Source: JAJDAT01 sp964344185 (GTDB lineage Bacteria > Nitrospinota > Nitrospinia > Nitrospinales > JAJDAT01). From it: 64,000 nt of DNA. Below, in pieces: positions 1 through 9,009 of this stretch. The position numbers and the translations under genes are program-made. Position 1 is the stretch's first letter. The number at the start of each line of letters is the position of its first letter. The notes under the pieces were generated by a model. It was not told the origin of the DNA. It saw nothing but the letters and a program-made list of their open reading frames with translations, and did no database searches. The DNA is taken from the NCBI GenBank assembly GCA_964344185.1, contig CAYFMN010000004.1, positions 1-64,000 on the forward strand, given 5' to 3'.

Positions 1-68
1 GAATGACACGCAAAGTAAATCACGAAATCCTAGTCGTTAATCAATCAACGCGTAAAACGAGTCATGCG

Positions 69-158
69 CTCTAAATGGCATTTTTACTGGTTTGCAATCG
101 CCTAGCCCTTGAATTTAAGGACCAGGCCTGCAAATCTGAATTTTTGAAGGTTCCCTAA
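69..158 (+). repeat. Dispersed intergenic repeat, copy A
   Basis: About 90 bp that closely match 18643-18742 and partly match 52987-53062. Shared blocks are TTTTTACTGGTTTGC, a CCCTTGA-TTTAAGG near-palindrome, a CAGG/CCTG dyad (here CAGGCCTG) and CAAATCTGAATTTT. It lies downstream of the chemoreceptor gene and holds no ORF. I do not recognise the family; a REP/MITE-like or structured-RNA element is possible. Confidence 0.7.
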
Positions 159-251
159 TTATAAATTCTTCAAATAAAATAAATTCACTAATGGTAAGCG
201 ATATTCCCTCAACCATTAACGAAAAAATTAACGAATTGTCATTGAACAAAA

Positions 252-2657
252 CTACTTGTTACCATTACCTAACTTATAAAAGCTAACAACACCTTTAAGA
301 TCCGAAACCATTTGAGCTAAAGCTCCAGAAGCATCGTTAGTTTGCGAAGCCCCTACGGAAGTATCTTCTGCGGCTTGCGCGACTCCCGAAATGTTTTCGT
401 TAATCTCTATAGTCTTATTAGACGCTTCAAGAATATTGCGTTCAATCTCTGAAGTTGTCGCCGTTTGTTCTTCAACCGCGCTTGCAATTGTTCCCGAAAT
501 ATCGTCAATCCGTTTTATGACCTCCGTAATCTCATCAATAGCGCTAACAGCTTGATCCGTGTCTTGTTGAATTGACTCAATTCTTTGCGCAATATCTTCC
601 GTGGCCTTGCTGGTTTCTTTGGCTAAATCCTTAACTTCATTAGCGACAACCGCAAAACCTTTCCCCGCCTCTCCCGCTCTAGCCGCTTCGATTGTGGCAT
701 TTAGGGCCAACAGATTTGTTTGTTCGGCAATAGAATTAATAACTTTGATTACTTGTCCAATTTCTCCGCTGCTATCACCCAACTTCTGAACTATTTTATT
801 TGTAGATTCAACAATATCCACCGCTTTTTGGGAAACCTGAGCTGCGTCGCTTGCCGCTTTAGAGATTTCTCGTATGCTAGCGCTCATCTCCGTAGCCCCT
901 GCGGAAACAGTCTCAACGCTAGCAGAAACCTGTCCAGAAGCCTGCGATACAATTGTCGACTGCTTGGAAGTTTCATGAGCGTTTGAAGCCAATTGGTGAC
1001 TGATGGAAGTCATATGTTGCGAGGAACCATCCAAGTGCTCCGTATTTTCTACAATTTTTGTTATTCCAACTCTCAATTTATTAATAAACTCAGCCAAAGC
1101 TTCGCCCATTTTTCCAATTGCGTCATTGCCAGAAACACCTACTTCACACGTTAAATCGCCATGAGCGGCCGCATCCACCGATACCAATATTTTATCCACC
1201 TTGTTTTGCAACTCTTTAGCGCTTCTTCGTTCTCTCTCTTGCATTTCAATCTTTTCAGTCACAACCGTCCAGGCCGCCATGGGTCCTAAATATTCTCCAT
1301 CCTTGTTCCTTACTGCGTTAACCAATAAATCAATAGTTTCATTCCCTAATTTGATCAGCGATTGAATTGGCAGATTATTAGGGTTTTCCAATAATTGGCG
1401 TTGTTTTTTAGGATCTTTATGAAAAACGTCAATAGTTTCCCCCACTAAGTTTTCGGCGCTAACAGGAATTAAGTCTTGTAAGGATCTTAAAGTCTTTCGC
1501 GTTTCCGGATTCACATATTGAATTTGGAGATTCTTATCGGCCAGCATAACATTAATGGGTAAATTTTCCACAACCGACTTAATTTTATCGGATTCAGCCC
1601 AAGCGCGATTTAATTTACGCAAAACAAGAGAGGTTATTAACCAAGCGACAAAAATTGATAAACCAGTGCCAAAAATCAAAGACGTCCAAAGAGCCGAACT
1701 AAAACGTTCGCTGTCAGACTTTGCAATGGCCATATCTTTACCTAATAAAGTATTTTGGCTATTCAACATGGAGTCCAGACCTTGTTTAATACGAAAAGCC
1801 GTCGGAGCCGCTTTAGTTCTCAACCACGTATTCGCCAAGTTCCATCCTTCTCCTCCACGAATCCCTATCATTTTAGGGGGAAGGGGCGCAAATAACTCTC
1901 TAGCCTTTCCCAACCTTTCAAAAGCGGCTTTTTGATCAGGCGTTAATAAGTGGACTTTCGTGATTAACAAAGAATAACGAACGTTGTTTTTTTGCCACAT
2001 GGCTTCAAAGTTGCTTTTAAACTTTTGATCGCCAGAAAGTAAAAATGCTCGAATATTTGCCAATACCATCCCCATGCTACCTCGAATATCGGCCATAACC
2101 CCTAACAATTCTTTTCGTTCTGGAGTGGCTTCCAATTTGGCCTCAAGATCAATCATCTCTGTAATGGCAGAAATTATTACCGCCGCTTGAGGGGCTGCAT
2201 CTTTAAATAAGATTTTGTTAGCGGGCGTATTTTCTACAGTTTGTGCGATATCTTCAATTTCTTTCTGGAATTGTTTAAATTTTTCCAAATCAAGTTTAAT
2301 TCGTTCCAAAGTTTTTACGTTATCAGGATCAGTCCAATTTTTGGATAAGGATTCCATTTCCTTAAAAGCAGGTTCAATTTCCAATCCCCACGCTGTCGCT
2401 CTTTCTTCTTTAAAGTTATCTTTCCCCAATATCATCCACCCTCTTAATGCCGCCAAAGAATGGTTTACCCCATTTAGCATTTTCAAAGTATTTTTTGCTG
2501 TTGGCATTCTAAGTTGAACCAATCTTTCGAAAGACTCTTTTCCCTTTTGACTTTCAACTATAGAAAACGAAACCGTTCCAATCAAAACCAACACTACTAT
2601 CGCAAATCCGATACTAATTTGCGTCCTTACTTTTAAATGGTCAAACCAAGTAAACAT
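252..2657 (-). CDS. Methyl-accepting chemotaxis protein with PAS domain
   Basis: Transmembrane chemoreceptor of 801 residues that would signal to CheA/CheW. There is an N-terminal membrane segment (about 13-32), a long periplasmic helical region, a second membrane segment (about 325-347), a PAS domain (about 355-470), a HAMP-like linker and a long cytoplasmic coiled coil. The highly conserved MCP hairpin tip is visible around residues 640-685 (EQTNLLALNATIEAARAGE). No NWETF-type CheR tether is seen at the C-terminus. The ATG start has an AGGAG site just upstream. It stands alone, with no che genes beside it. The ligand is unknown; a PAS placed right after the second membrane segment suggests an additional intracellular input. 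Confidence 0.95.
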   Translation of the reverse strand: MFTWFDHLKVRTQISIGFAIVVLVLIGTVSFSIVESQKGKESFERLVQLRMPTAKNTLKMLNGVNHSLAALRGWMILGKDNFKEERATAWGLEIEPAFKEMESLSKNWTDPDNVKTLERIKLDLEKFKQFQKEIEDIAQTVENTPANKILFKDAAPQAAVIISAITEMIDLEAKLEATPERKELLGVMADIRGSMGMVLANIRAFLLSGDQKFKSNFEAMWQKNNVRYSLLITKVHLLTPDQKAAFERLGKARELFAPLPPKMIGIRGGEGWNLANTWLRTKAAPTAFRIKQGLDSMLNSQNTLLGKDMAIAKSDSERFSSALWTSLIFGTGLSIFVAWLITSLVLRKLNRAWAESDKIKSVVENLPINVMLADKNLQIQYVNPETRKTLRSLQDLIPVSAENLVGETIDVFHKDPKKQRQLLENPNNLPIQSLIKLGNETIDLLVNAVRNKDGEYLGPMAAWTVVTEKIEMQERERRSAKELQNKVDKILVSVDAAAHGDLTCEVGVSGNDAIGKMGEALAEFINKLRVGITKIVENTEHLDGSSQHMTSISHQLASNAHETSKQSTIVSQASGQVSASVETVSAGATEMSASIREISKAASDAAQVSQKAVDIVESTNKIVQKLGDSSGEIGQVIKVINSIAEQTNLLALNATIEAARAGEAGKGFAVVANEVKDLAKETSKATEDIAQRIESIQQDTDQAVSAIDEITEVIKRIDDISGTIASAVEEQTATTSEIERNILEASNKTIEINENISGVAQAAEDTSVGASQTNDASGALAQMVSDLKGVVSFYKLGNGNK

Positions 2658-3514
2658 AACTATTCTCCTGTAGGCTTTGCCTTATAAATGGAAAATTCGT
2701 TTTATATATTTTGTCAAACGGTTAGAAAACAGTCTCACAAATAAAACTACACTTTCCTCAACTGTTTTAGTTAGTTGAAAAATTTTTTTTTGCTTTTCAA
2801 ATTTTTATACGAAGATTCGATATCTTAAACCAGAAAATTAATCGAATCAACATATTTTTGGAATTCCAAATCAAAAAAAATCTATAACTATAATTAAATA
2901 AATCAATTATACATTTAAAAAAAAGTGACAAAAATGTAATAAATAAAAGCTCATCGACTTTATAAAAATTGAAAAAGTTAAGAACGCAAAAAAATAAATG
3001 ATAACAAAAATCAAAAACCATGAAACTTACTAATTAATAAGGATAAATAGAAATAAATATTTCCATAAAAAAACAATAAAAAGTTATCCCCATAAAAATA
3101 ATTCAAGTAGCCACACATTTTATTCAAATTTATTCTACATGCAGTTTTACAAATATGCTAAATATGCTTTAACTATTTAAAAGTAAAAAAGTAATAAGGT
3201 TTTTATTTGATTTTTAAATTTTAAAACTATCGACTGTAGAGTTTTTTTCAAATCAAATTATTTCATATTTCGGGAATTTTATATTCTGGAATCGGAATTT
3301 TTCATAAAAATAATTGGAATTCCTAATACTGACTTACTGTTTATATTATTTTAATAACCTTCCAAAAAAATTTTCAGTAAAGCCCTATCAATATTAAGAA
3401 ATCTATTATATTTTTGCTATCAATGGGTACTCAATAAAACCGGGAAGGAAAACTAGAAGTAATATATTTTTTGTCTACTATAAAAAATTTAGCTCTAGAG
3501 GGAACGGGTAGATA
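2658..3514. other. AT-rich gene desert
   Basis: About 850 bp, strikingly A/T-rich even for this genome, between two leftward genes. It should contain the promoter of the chemoreceptor gene, but I found no convincing -35/-10 pair and no sigma-28 match. The only ORF is a 74-codon Phe/Ile-rich one that looks like a composition artefact. No tRNA, repeat or recognisable gene remnant is seen. Confidence 0.6.
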
Positions 3515-4282
3515 TCAATCGCCTGACCAATTCAATAAATAATCTTTGATTCTGAAAATATATCTAGAAAGCTTCTTATTTTCTCGCATTAAGGTTTGAT
3601 CAATACGGTTTACCAGCCAAACATTTTCAATTCGCGCATAATAGTAGCGCGTTTTCTCCATATAAGACTGATTACCTAAATTGAAGCGAGCAACGCTTTC
3701 GGAAACTAACCAACGGTTATTTTTTTTTACGTATTTGAACGCGCCGGAAATTTTTGTAGGAGCTTCTATCCTGTCAATTACCATCCTGGATACGTTACCC
3801 AACTTACCGTTTATAAAGAGAGAATATCTCGACATTCCTTCCTGAAAATCGTTAATTTCGAATTCTAATCGAGTTCCGTATTTACCCTGAGAAACTTTTC
3901 CCGAATACCGAGAAAACTTTTGAACTAACGTTTGAGGAAGAAGAACTTCTTTGTAGTTAGAAAAAAATTGTAATAAACTTTTTTGCTCCTGCTCAGAAAC
4001 ATTTAAAGATTCGTCTACAACTCTAAAAGTTCTTTTGTCAGACACGCTATTCCATGCAAACTTGACTGGCGGACTTTTTTTAAGCGTATTGTCGCTAGAA
4101 AGTTTTGTTTCTAAAACAACAGTCGCAACCAGACCTGTTAAACCATTTTTTTGCGGATAATAATAAAAAGAATCTAATTTTTTAAGAAGATGGTTGGATA
4201 CATTTTGTGAGAAAACAGAGGCGGGAAAACAACAAAACAAGAAGCTCCCCCAGAAAAGAAAAAAACACTTAAATCTTTTCAT
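3515..4282 (-). CDS. Secreted protein of unknown function
   Basis: A 255-residue protein with a clear Sec signal peptide (basic start, Phe/Cys-rich hydrophobic core, likely cleavage near VFSQ). The mature part is rich in beta-strand-like alternation, with many aromatic and Arg/Lys residues. This faintly recalls LolA-like or MucB/RseB-like envelope folds, but I cannot assign a family. It follows the TlpA-like gene after 14 bp and probably closes the leftward operon that starts near 6357. No strong Shine-Dalgarno is seen, which fits coupling to the upstream gene. Its role is probably periplasmic or outer-membrane linked, by context only. Confidence 0.6.
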   Translation of the reverse strand: MKRFKCFFLFWGSFLFCCFPASVFSQNVSNHLLKKLDSFYYYPQKNGLTGLVATVVLETKLSSDNTLKKSPPVKFAWNSVSDKRTFRVVDESLNVSEQEQKSLLQFFSNYKEVLLPQTLVQKFSRYSGKVSQGKYGTRLEFEINDFQEGMSRYSLFINGKLGNVSRMVIDRIEAPTKISGAFKYVKKNNRWLVSESVARFNLGNQSYMEKTRYYYARIENVWLVNRIDQTLMRENKKLSRYIFRIKDYLLNWSGD

Positions 4283-4296
4283 AGGGGAAGATCAAC

Positions 4297-4881
4297 TTAA
4301 TCAACAACAGGGTTTAGAGCCTTACTCAGCTTAACGTTTCTAAATATATCTAAAAGAGCTTTTTTTGAAGCCATATGATCCCAAGCTCTAGCGCCGGAAA
4401 TAAACCCTCTCAAATCTCCAGCAGAATCGATTAGATAACTTGTCGGCAACCCTCTAATAAAATAACCTCTACGAGCTTTTTGCTGAGGATCTAACAATAT
4501 TGGAAAATCGATTCCATAGGTTTTAACAAATTCTTCTATTCGATCTCGATTTCTTCTATCAACAGAAACTGCGATAATTTCAAATCCATCGCCTTTAAGT
4601 TGAGAGTACAAACGTTGCATAGCGGGAAATTCTTTTTTACACGCTTCGCACCAGGTTGCCCAAAAATTTAATAAAACAGGTTTTCCTTTGAAATCGCTCA
4701 ATTTCACTATTTGACCATCCAAAGTTTTTAAAGCAAAATCAGGGGCCTGTTTAATCGTTCTCGGTTCGACTATTCCTAAATTCGCTGAAAGTTCCGATTG
4801 CGCCCAAATTAAACCAGGCATTAAAACCGCACAAATCGCGATGAAGATGACGCTTAATCTCGATAACCACGGATTTTTCAT
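4297..4881 (-). CDS. TlpA/ResA-family periplasmic thioredoxin
   Basis: Thiol-disulfide oxidoreductase of 194 residues, likely a periplasmic reductant for cytochrome c maturation or for metal-site assembly. An N-terminal signal or anchor (about 8-27) precedes an AhpC/TSA-like thioredoxin fold. The redox motif is WCEAC with Cys78 and Cys81, preceded by LLNFWAT, and a cis-Pro segment GLPTSYLID follows. The ATG overlaps the stop of the upstream cytochrome-like gene by 4 bp (ATGA), so the two are translationally coupled. The partner next door is a c-type haem lipoprotein, which supports a haem- or copper-related job. The fold is secure; the substrate is not. Confidence 0.9.
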   Translation of the reverse strand: MKNPWLSRLSVIFIAICAVLMPGLIWAQSELSANLGIVEPRTIKQAPDFALKTLDGQIVKLSDFKGKPVLLNFWATWCEACKKEFPAMQRLYSQLKGDGFEIIAVSVDRRNRDRIEEFVKTYGIDFPILLDPQQKARRGYFIRGLPTSYLIDSAGDLRGFISGARAWDHMASKKALLDIFRNVKLSKALNPVVD

Positions 4882-5195
4882 GACGTTGCTCCTTTGGCGA
4901 AACGATGTAAATAAGTTCTTATAGTCCTAATTTCCTCAGCGCTATACGAAATGCCTTTTTTATCCATGTTACTTTTCATTAGCTCCAAATAATGATCCCA
5001 CTCCACTCTAGAATGCCTTGAAGGATGGGGAAGGCCATGACACATAGAACATTTTTTTGAGAAAACACGAGCTCCTGGCGACTCTGGATCAGGCAATTGC
5101 ATTCCCGCACAGGAAAAAGAGACCAAGGCAGCGACCAGGCTGCCCACCAGGAGGAGTGTTTTTTGCGGTCTCTGTTTTTCCAAAAAAGTCGTCAT
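4878..5195 (-). CDS. Small c-type cytochrome lipoprotein
   Basis: A predicted 105-residue monohaem protein. The chosen ATG lies one base after the stop of the upstream barrel gene; a longer reading frame would run into that gene. A hydrophobic segment ending in SFSC (Cys29) looks like a lipobox. A single haem motif CSMCH (Cys49, Cys52, His53) follows, and Met residues further on (MKSNM) could give the distal ligand. The downstream TlpA gene overlaps by 4 bp. It is probably an envelope electron carrier working with TlpA or a metal site. The haem motif is directly visible; the lipidation is inferred. Confidence 0.8.
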   Translation of the reverse strand: MTTFLEKQRPQKTLLLVGSLVAALVSFSCAGMQLPDPESPGARVFSKKCSMCHGLPHPSRHSRVEWDHYLELMKSNMDKKGISYSAEEIRTIRTYLHRFAKGATS

Positions 5196-5196
5196 G

Positions 5197-6357
5197 TTAG
5201 AATCCCAACTCTTTTGGAGCTTTGGTTCCAACATAACGGCGGCTCTTCTTTGTTGGAATTTCAATATAATAGTTAAACATTATTCTCCAGTCTTCCGCTA
5301 ATTGAGGACCATGGAGGTTTTGAATAATTGGCGTTGAAACAAGCAACTCAACAATTTGTAAGTCAAATGGCTGATACTGAAAGCCGCCTGTAATATTTAA
5401 TTTAGTTCCGCCATAAAAATCGGGGTTGAATAACGGACTTGTAAAAGGAGCGGCAGGATTAAAACCAACGTGACCGGCGCCTTCAAATTTTTGCGCATCG
5501 GGTTCGTCGCTGTATTGCCCTTCATGATGGAAATTTAACTGAACTTCCACCAATGCTTTTGGGTGAAATTGATACATGGTATAAGCATCGACCCTAACCT
5601 CTTGTCCCTGATGGTACCCCTGTTCATTATCCATCCATCTGCCTGTATAAATGGCGTTAAGACCAAACCAATAAGGATCTTTGGCTGTTTGATAGGTCAA
5701 CCCTAAAATAGGATCGTAGGTTCCACTTCCCTGCTGCATTCGAAAGGGTTGAAGAGTATCGTTAATCCCTGGAATTGGATTATTTCTAAAACGCGAATCG
5801 ACTTCGCCAGTAGGAAAAGATAATCCAACAACAGCGGATAACTGATTTGCAGGCGCTAAATCGTCGTCAGCATACAAACGATATTTTCCCATTACTTTAA
5901 CGTCTGTCATGCCGTCGGCTTTCATCGTAAACCCATTACTACCGGTAGCCGCATTGGCGACCGCGTTAAATTCCATATCCATTTCGCTATATCTATAGCC
6001 AGTCATTGCCATGAGGGCAAAATTATCGGTAAATGAATAAGCAACGCTCGCCATCGTCATCCACATACGCATTTCGGATGGGGCAACGACAAATTTACCG
6101 TCTTGCGCTGGGTTTCCTAATAATGAAGTCGTACTGATATCATTTGTGCCGCTTCTAAACGGCCCCATTCTCATATAATTCTGGCCAACTTTTACTCGAA
6201 ATTCATGAGTCTCTGGAATACCGCCGCCTGGGATATTCATAGGCATATTCCCGCCGCAGTGCGCACAACATAAACCGACATAAGCTTCAACTGACGACTG
6301 AATAAACCAAACCGCTAAATTCAAGACTAAAAAGAATATTGAAAAAATACGTTTCAT
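5197..6357 (-). CDS. Outer-membrane beta-barrel-like protein with N-terminal Cys/Met motif
   Basis: A 386-residue secreted protein. The start at 6357 is preferred over an upstream frame because GGAGG lies about 8 bases ahead of it. After a signal peptide (1-25) comes a striking motif CCAHCGGNMPMN (Cys30, Cys31, Cys34). The rest alternates polar and aromatic residues in beta-strand style, with many Met, Tyr and Trp, as in PF13557-type outer-membrane transporter-like proteins (family resemblance by eye). The next genes are a haem lipoprotein and a TlpA thioredoxin in one leftward operon. A thiol/thioether motif beside redox proteins suggests soft-metal (copper) binding or export, which is inference. 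Confidence 0.7.
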   Translation of the reverse strand: MKRIFSIFFLVLNLAVWFIQSSVEAYVGLCCAHCGGNMPMNIPGGGIPETHEFRVKVGQNYMRMGPFRSGTNDISTTSLLGNPAQDGKFVVAPSEMRMWMTMASVAYSFTDNFALMAMTGYRYSEMDMEFNAVANAATGSNGFTMKADGMTDVKVMGKYRLYADDDLAPANQLSAVVGLSFPTGEVDSRFRNNPIPGINDTLQPFRMQQGSGTYDPILGLTYQTAKDPYWFGLNAIYTGRWMDNEQGYHQGQEVRVDAYTMYQFHPKALVEVQLNFHHEGQYSDEPDAQKFEGAGHVGFNPAAPFTSPLFNPDFYGGTKLNITGGFQYQPFDLQIVELLVSTPIIQNLHGPQLAEDWRIMFNYYIEIPTKKSRRYVGTKAPKELGF

Positions 6358-6514
6358 TAAACACTCCTCCATACTCTGAATCAGAAACTATTAACCTGAG
6401 TTCAACAACGTAAGGTCTTTTAACTCTGGTTTTATTTCAAAATATAAAATTAGGAAATAACAACGCTACCATGAACTAGTAGCGACTTGCTCTTAAACTT
6501 TTTAGAAAATAAAT

Positions 6515-6925
6515 TTAAGAAAGGCGCGGAGGAGGAATCGGCGGCGTCCCTAAAATGGAACGATAAGATTGGAAGTCTAATACAAAACTTTGAGGAGAAT
6601 CATTAGGTTTGGGCAATTTAGAATTCTCAAAAAATATTTGGGCAAAGTTTTTCTGAAAATTCGTTTGTTGCGCTCCTTTAGAAAAAGGAGAATTACCACA
6701 ATACGAATGCAAAGAAGGGGTATTTTGGGACCCCTTTTTTAACAAACAATGCAGAAAATGATGACTCTTGTTTAGCAAGCAGTGAGCTTTTTTCCCATCC
6801 AAATCGCTGTCAAATGGCGAAATACGGGATTTGTGATTATGATGCACATCCCTATTAGCAAAAGCAGAGTCAGCCAATACAAAACCTAAAAAAATCGAAA
6901 GAAAAATTAAAATTTTGATTTTCAT
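6515..6925 (-). CDS. Small secreted His/Cys-rich protein, unknown
   Basis: A 136-residue protein with a clear signal peptide (about 1-23, cleaving near AFA). The mature part starts with a histidine-rich stretch (HHNHK) and then repeats KAHCLLNKSHHFLHC, and it ends in a proline-rich tail (PPIPPPRLS). His/Cys pairs of this kind suggest metal binding. It lies about 160 bp upstream of the barrel gene on the same strand, so it may be a small first gene of the same envelope system or separately transcribed. No Shine-Dalgarno is obvious. I do not recognise a named family. Confidence 0.55.
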   Translation of the reverse strand: MKIKILIFLSIFLGFVLADSAFANRDVHHNHKSRISPFDSDLDGKKAHCLLNKSHHFLHCLLKKGSQNTPSLHSYCGNSPFSKGAQQTNFQKNFAQIFFENSKLPKPNDSPQSFVLDFQSYRSILGTPPIPPPRLS

Positions 6926-7031
6926 TATAATCTTATTTCAAAATAACGGTTTTTTAGGGATTTAAAAATATATTTGTTAAGGCTTTATTCAGTAAAATCA
7001 GGCAATCGTCATAATTCCTGAACCAAAGAAA

Positions 7032-7445
7032 TTAAGCTGATTTTGCTTTCGCCTTTGCTTTTCCTTTTGACTTGGCTTTTGTTTTTTTCTTACCTGTTCC
7101 CGGTTTCCTCAACTCTTTTAAGCGAGCCGCTTTACCACGCAAGTTTCTAAGATAATATAACTTAGCTCTTCTTACCTTAGCTCGTTTCACAATATCAATT
7201 TTTTCTACACGTGGCGAATGAATTGGGAAAATACGCTCCACTCCAATACCGAAAGAAACCTTTCGAACTGTCAAGGTTTTTCGAATACCGCCGCCGTGCA
7301 TCCGTATTACAACGCCTTCGATTACCTGAATTCTTTCCTTTTCCCCCTCAACAATTCTCATATGGACTTTTACTGTATCGCCGATATGGACCTCTGGAGG
7401 ACTTTCTTTTAATTGTTCCGCTTCGACAGCGTCGATCAAGTTCAT
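7032..7445 (-). CDS. rplS: 50S ribosomal protein L19
   Basis: Ribosomal protein bL19 at the 30S-50S interface. The family core is plain: GDTVKVHMRIVEG, EGVVIRMHGGGI, GIGVERIFPIHSP and RRAKLYYLRNLRGKAAR. At 137 residues it is longer than the usual 115-120 because of a Lys/Ala-rich C-terminal tail, typical of disordered rRNA-binding extensions. A good AGGAG site precedes the ATG. It is last in the leftward ffh-rpsP-khpA-rimM-trmD-methyltransferase-rplS block, with a 179-bp leader that contains a dyad which could serve control. Confidence 0.98.
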   Translation of the reverse strand: MNLIDAVEAEQLKESPPEVHIGDTVKVHMRIVEGEKERIQVIEGVVIRMHGGGIRKTLTVRKVSFGIGVERIFPIHSPRVEKIDIVKRAKVRRAKLYYLRNLRGKAARLKELRKPGTGKKKTKAKSKGKAKAKAKSA

Positions 7446-7487
7446 TGACTACAACTCCTTTTTCTATATTTTTGGCAACATCTTTAT

Positions 7488-7522
7488 CGAAACTCTTTAA
7501 ATAGTCCTAAAGGAGAGTTTCG
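7488..7522 (-). promoter_or_regulatory. Inverted repeat in the rplS leader
   Basis: Perfect 9-bp arms CGAAACTCT (7488-7496) and AGAGTTTCG (7514-7522) flank a 17-nt loop, 43 bp upstream of the rplS ATG. It could be a 5'-UTR hairpin for autogenous control by L19 or an attenuator. A TATAAC-like -10 lies just upstream of the dyad (7532-7537 on the minus strand), without a good -35. Confidence 0.4.
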
Positions 7523-7624
7523 GTATTAACTGTTATAAAAGCGCGAATCTAAAATATCTTGTTAAACTCTATTCTTGAATTTATGTAGCGAATGACTCGC
7601 AATTTTTTTTTATAAAACAACTCT

Positions 7625-8182
7625 TTATTTTTCAGACAAAAGGCGATCTAGAATAATAGCAATTGCGGCGCGAACTGGCAAATGATTATATTCGCCTTTT
7701 CCTTTAATTGGTTCCAAAATAAAATCGGAATTTTCCGATACAGTTTTAGCTAACCCCCAACCAGTGCCAAAAATAAGCAAAATATTTCCTGAGTTAGCTA
7801 ATTCTTTGCCAAACTCTTCAAAGCTAACGCATTGGCCCGAATTTTTTGCTCCTGTAGCTACTGTTTTAGGTTTTTCTCCAAATTCCTCTTCAAGGCTATC
7901 AATTGCGTCTTCTAAAGAACGTTTAACAACTGTTTTTAATAACGCTTGTTTACGACTCGGGTTGTATTCAGCCCCGTAACCCGTTTGCCAATGTCCAATC
8001 ATCCTATTGACCAACTCCTGTTGGGCTTTTAAAGGGGTTATAACAAAAAAGTTAGAGACATTATAGGTCCTGCAAATACGAGAAATATCGTGAATATCCA
8101 AAGTGGTTATCGAAGAAACCACTTTTTCTCCTCTTTTGTTATATACCGGGTAGTGAACTAAAGCTAAATGAACGTCAGCCAC
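7625..8182 (-). CDS. SAM-dependent RNA methyltransferase (SpoU-like, PF09936 type)
   Basis: A 185-residue protein of the RNA_Me_trans type, a knotted-methyltransferase relative often found between rplS and trmD. Visible marks are the N-terminal LALVHYPVYNKRGE, the TLDIHDISRICRTY block, the glycine-rich LLIFGTGWGLA and the C-terminal HLPVRAAIAIILDRL. The start is GTG at 8182 with a TAGGTT-like site upstream. It probably methylates tRNA or rRNA; the exact target is not known to me. Its place in the ribosomal/TrmD block supports an RNA-modification role. Confidence 0.85.
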   Translation of the reverse strand: MADVHLALVHYPVYNKRGEKVVSSITTLDIHDISRICRTYNVSNFFVITPLKAQQELVNRMIGHWQTGYGAEYNPSRKQALLKTVVKRSLEDAIDSLEEEFGEKPKTVATGAKNSGQCVSFEEFGKELANSGNILLIFGTGWGLAKTVSENSDFILEPIKGKGEYNHLPVRAAIAIILDRLLSEK

Positions 8183-8224
8183 AATTTTTAACCTAAAAAA
8201 CCCATATCAGAAAAATTCTTTAAA

Positions 8225-8251
8225 AATAAGGTAGCTATTTACCTCCTTATT
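8225..8251 (-). terminator. Possible intrinsic terminator after trmD
   Basis: On the minus strand, AATAAGG and CCTTATT form a stem (with an alternative nested GGTA/TACC pairing) followed by TTT. It lies between the trmD stop and the methyltransferase start, so it could separate trmD from the two downstream genes. The stem is A/T-rich, so the call is tentative. Confidence 0.35.
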
Positions 8252-8310
8252 AATTATTTTTAACTCCCCAAAGTTATATTAAAAACTAAAGCTTTTAGTG
8301 AATGATCGTT

Positions 8311-9006
8311 TTAGTTTTTCTTTATTTCAATTTTATCCAAAAGGTCGGGTCTACGGCGCGCTGTTTTTTCTAAAGCGTGGCGTTTTTGCCATTCCTTGAT
8401 TTCTTTATGATTTCCAGAAAATAGAACTTCAGGAGCTTTATAGCCCCGAAACTCCCTTGGCCTCGTGTATTGAGGGTATTCTAATAATTCTTGTTCGAAA
8501 GATTCTTCTTCCGAAGACCTTGGATCCCCCAAAGCTCCAGGTATTAGCCGAGTCACAGCATCGACTAAAACCATGGCTGGAATTTCGCCGCCTGATAAAA
8601 TATAGTCTCCTATGGAAATTTCCTCGTCTACATAATGTAAAGCGACTCTCTCGTCTACCCCTTCGTACCTTCCACAAATTAAAATAATCTTTTTATACTT
8701 TGTTAATTCTCTCGCTTTTTTTTGATTTAATCGGTTTCCAGATGGGGACATCAAAACTGTATATGTTGGAGAATCGTCTTTTTTTAACGCGTCTAAAGCT
8801 AAAGCGATAGGTTCAACTCCCATCACCATGCCGACTCCTCCGCCAAATGGATAATCGTCTACTTTTTTATGTTTGTTTTGACTATAATCTCTTAAGTTGT
8901 GAATTAGAATATCAACTAATCCTTTTTCCCTAGCTCGCGCAATTATGCTTTCTCGGAAAACGGACTCAAACATTTCTGGAAAGATCGATAAGATATCAAA
9001 TTGCAT
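8311..9006 (-). CDS. trmD: tRNA (guanine-N1)-methyltransferase TrmD
   Basis: Makes m1G37 in tRNAs reading CNN codons and so prevents +1 frameshifting. The 231-residue protein has the SPOUT knot motifs: FPEMFES near the start, YPFGGGVGMVMGVEP, ICGRYEGVDERV and ISIGDYILSGGE. The C-terminal domain carries YPQYTRP. The length is normal for the family. The ATG lies 3 bp after the rimM stop, so the pair is tightly coupled, as in many bacteria. Confidence 0.98.
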   Translation of the reverse strand: MQFDILSIFPEMFESVFRESIIARAREKGLVDILIHNLRDYSQNKHKKVDDYPFGGGVGMVMGVEPIALALDALKKDDSPTYTVLMSPSGNRLNQKKARELTKYKKIILICGRYEGVDERVALHYVDEEISIGDYILSGGEIPAMVLVDAVTRLIPGALGDPRSSEEESFEQELLEYPQYTRPREFRGYKAPEVLFSGNHKEIKEWQKRHALEKTARRRPDLLDKIEIKKN

Positions 9007-9009
9007 CGC

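Noticed and set aside
2797..3021. 74-codon leftward ORF rich in Phe, Ile and Leu
   Set aside because: It lies in extremely AT-rich DNA, has no ribosome site and its composition follows the base bias. There is no sign of a real protein.
5196..5264. Longer start for the cytochrome c gene inside the barrel gene
   Set aside because: The ATG at 5195 lies one base after the barrel stop and gives a sensible lipoprotein signal. The longer frame adds unlikely charged sequence.
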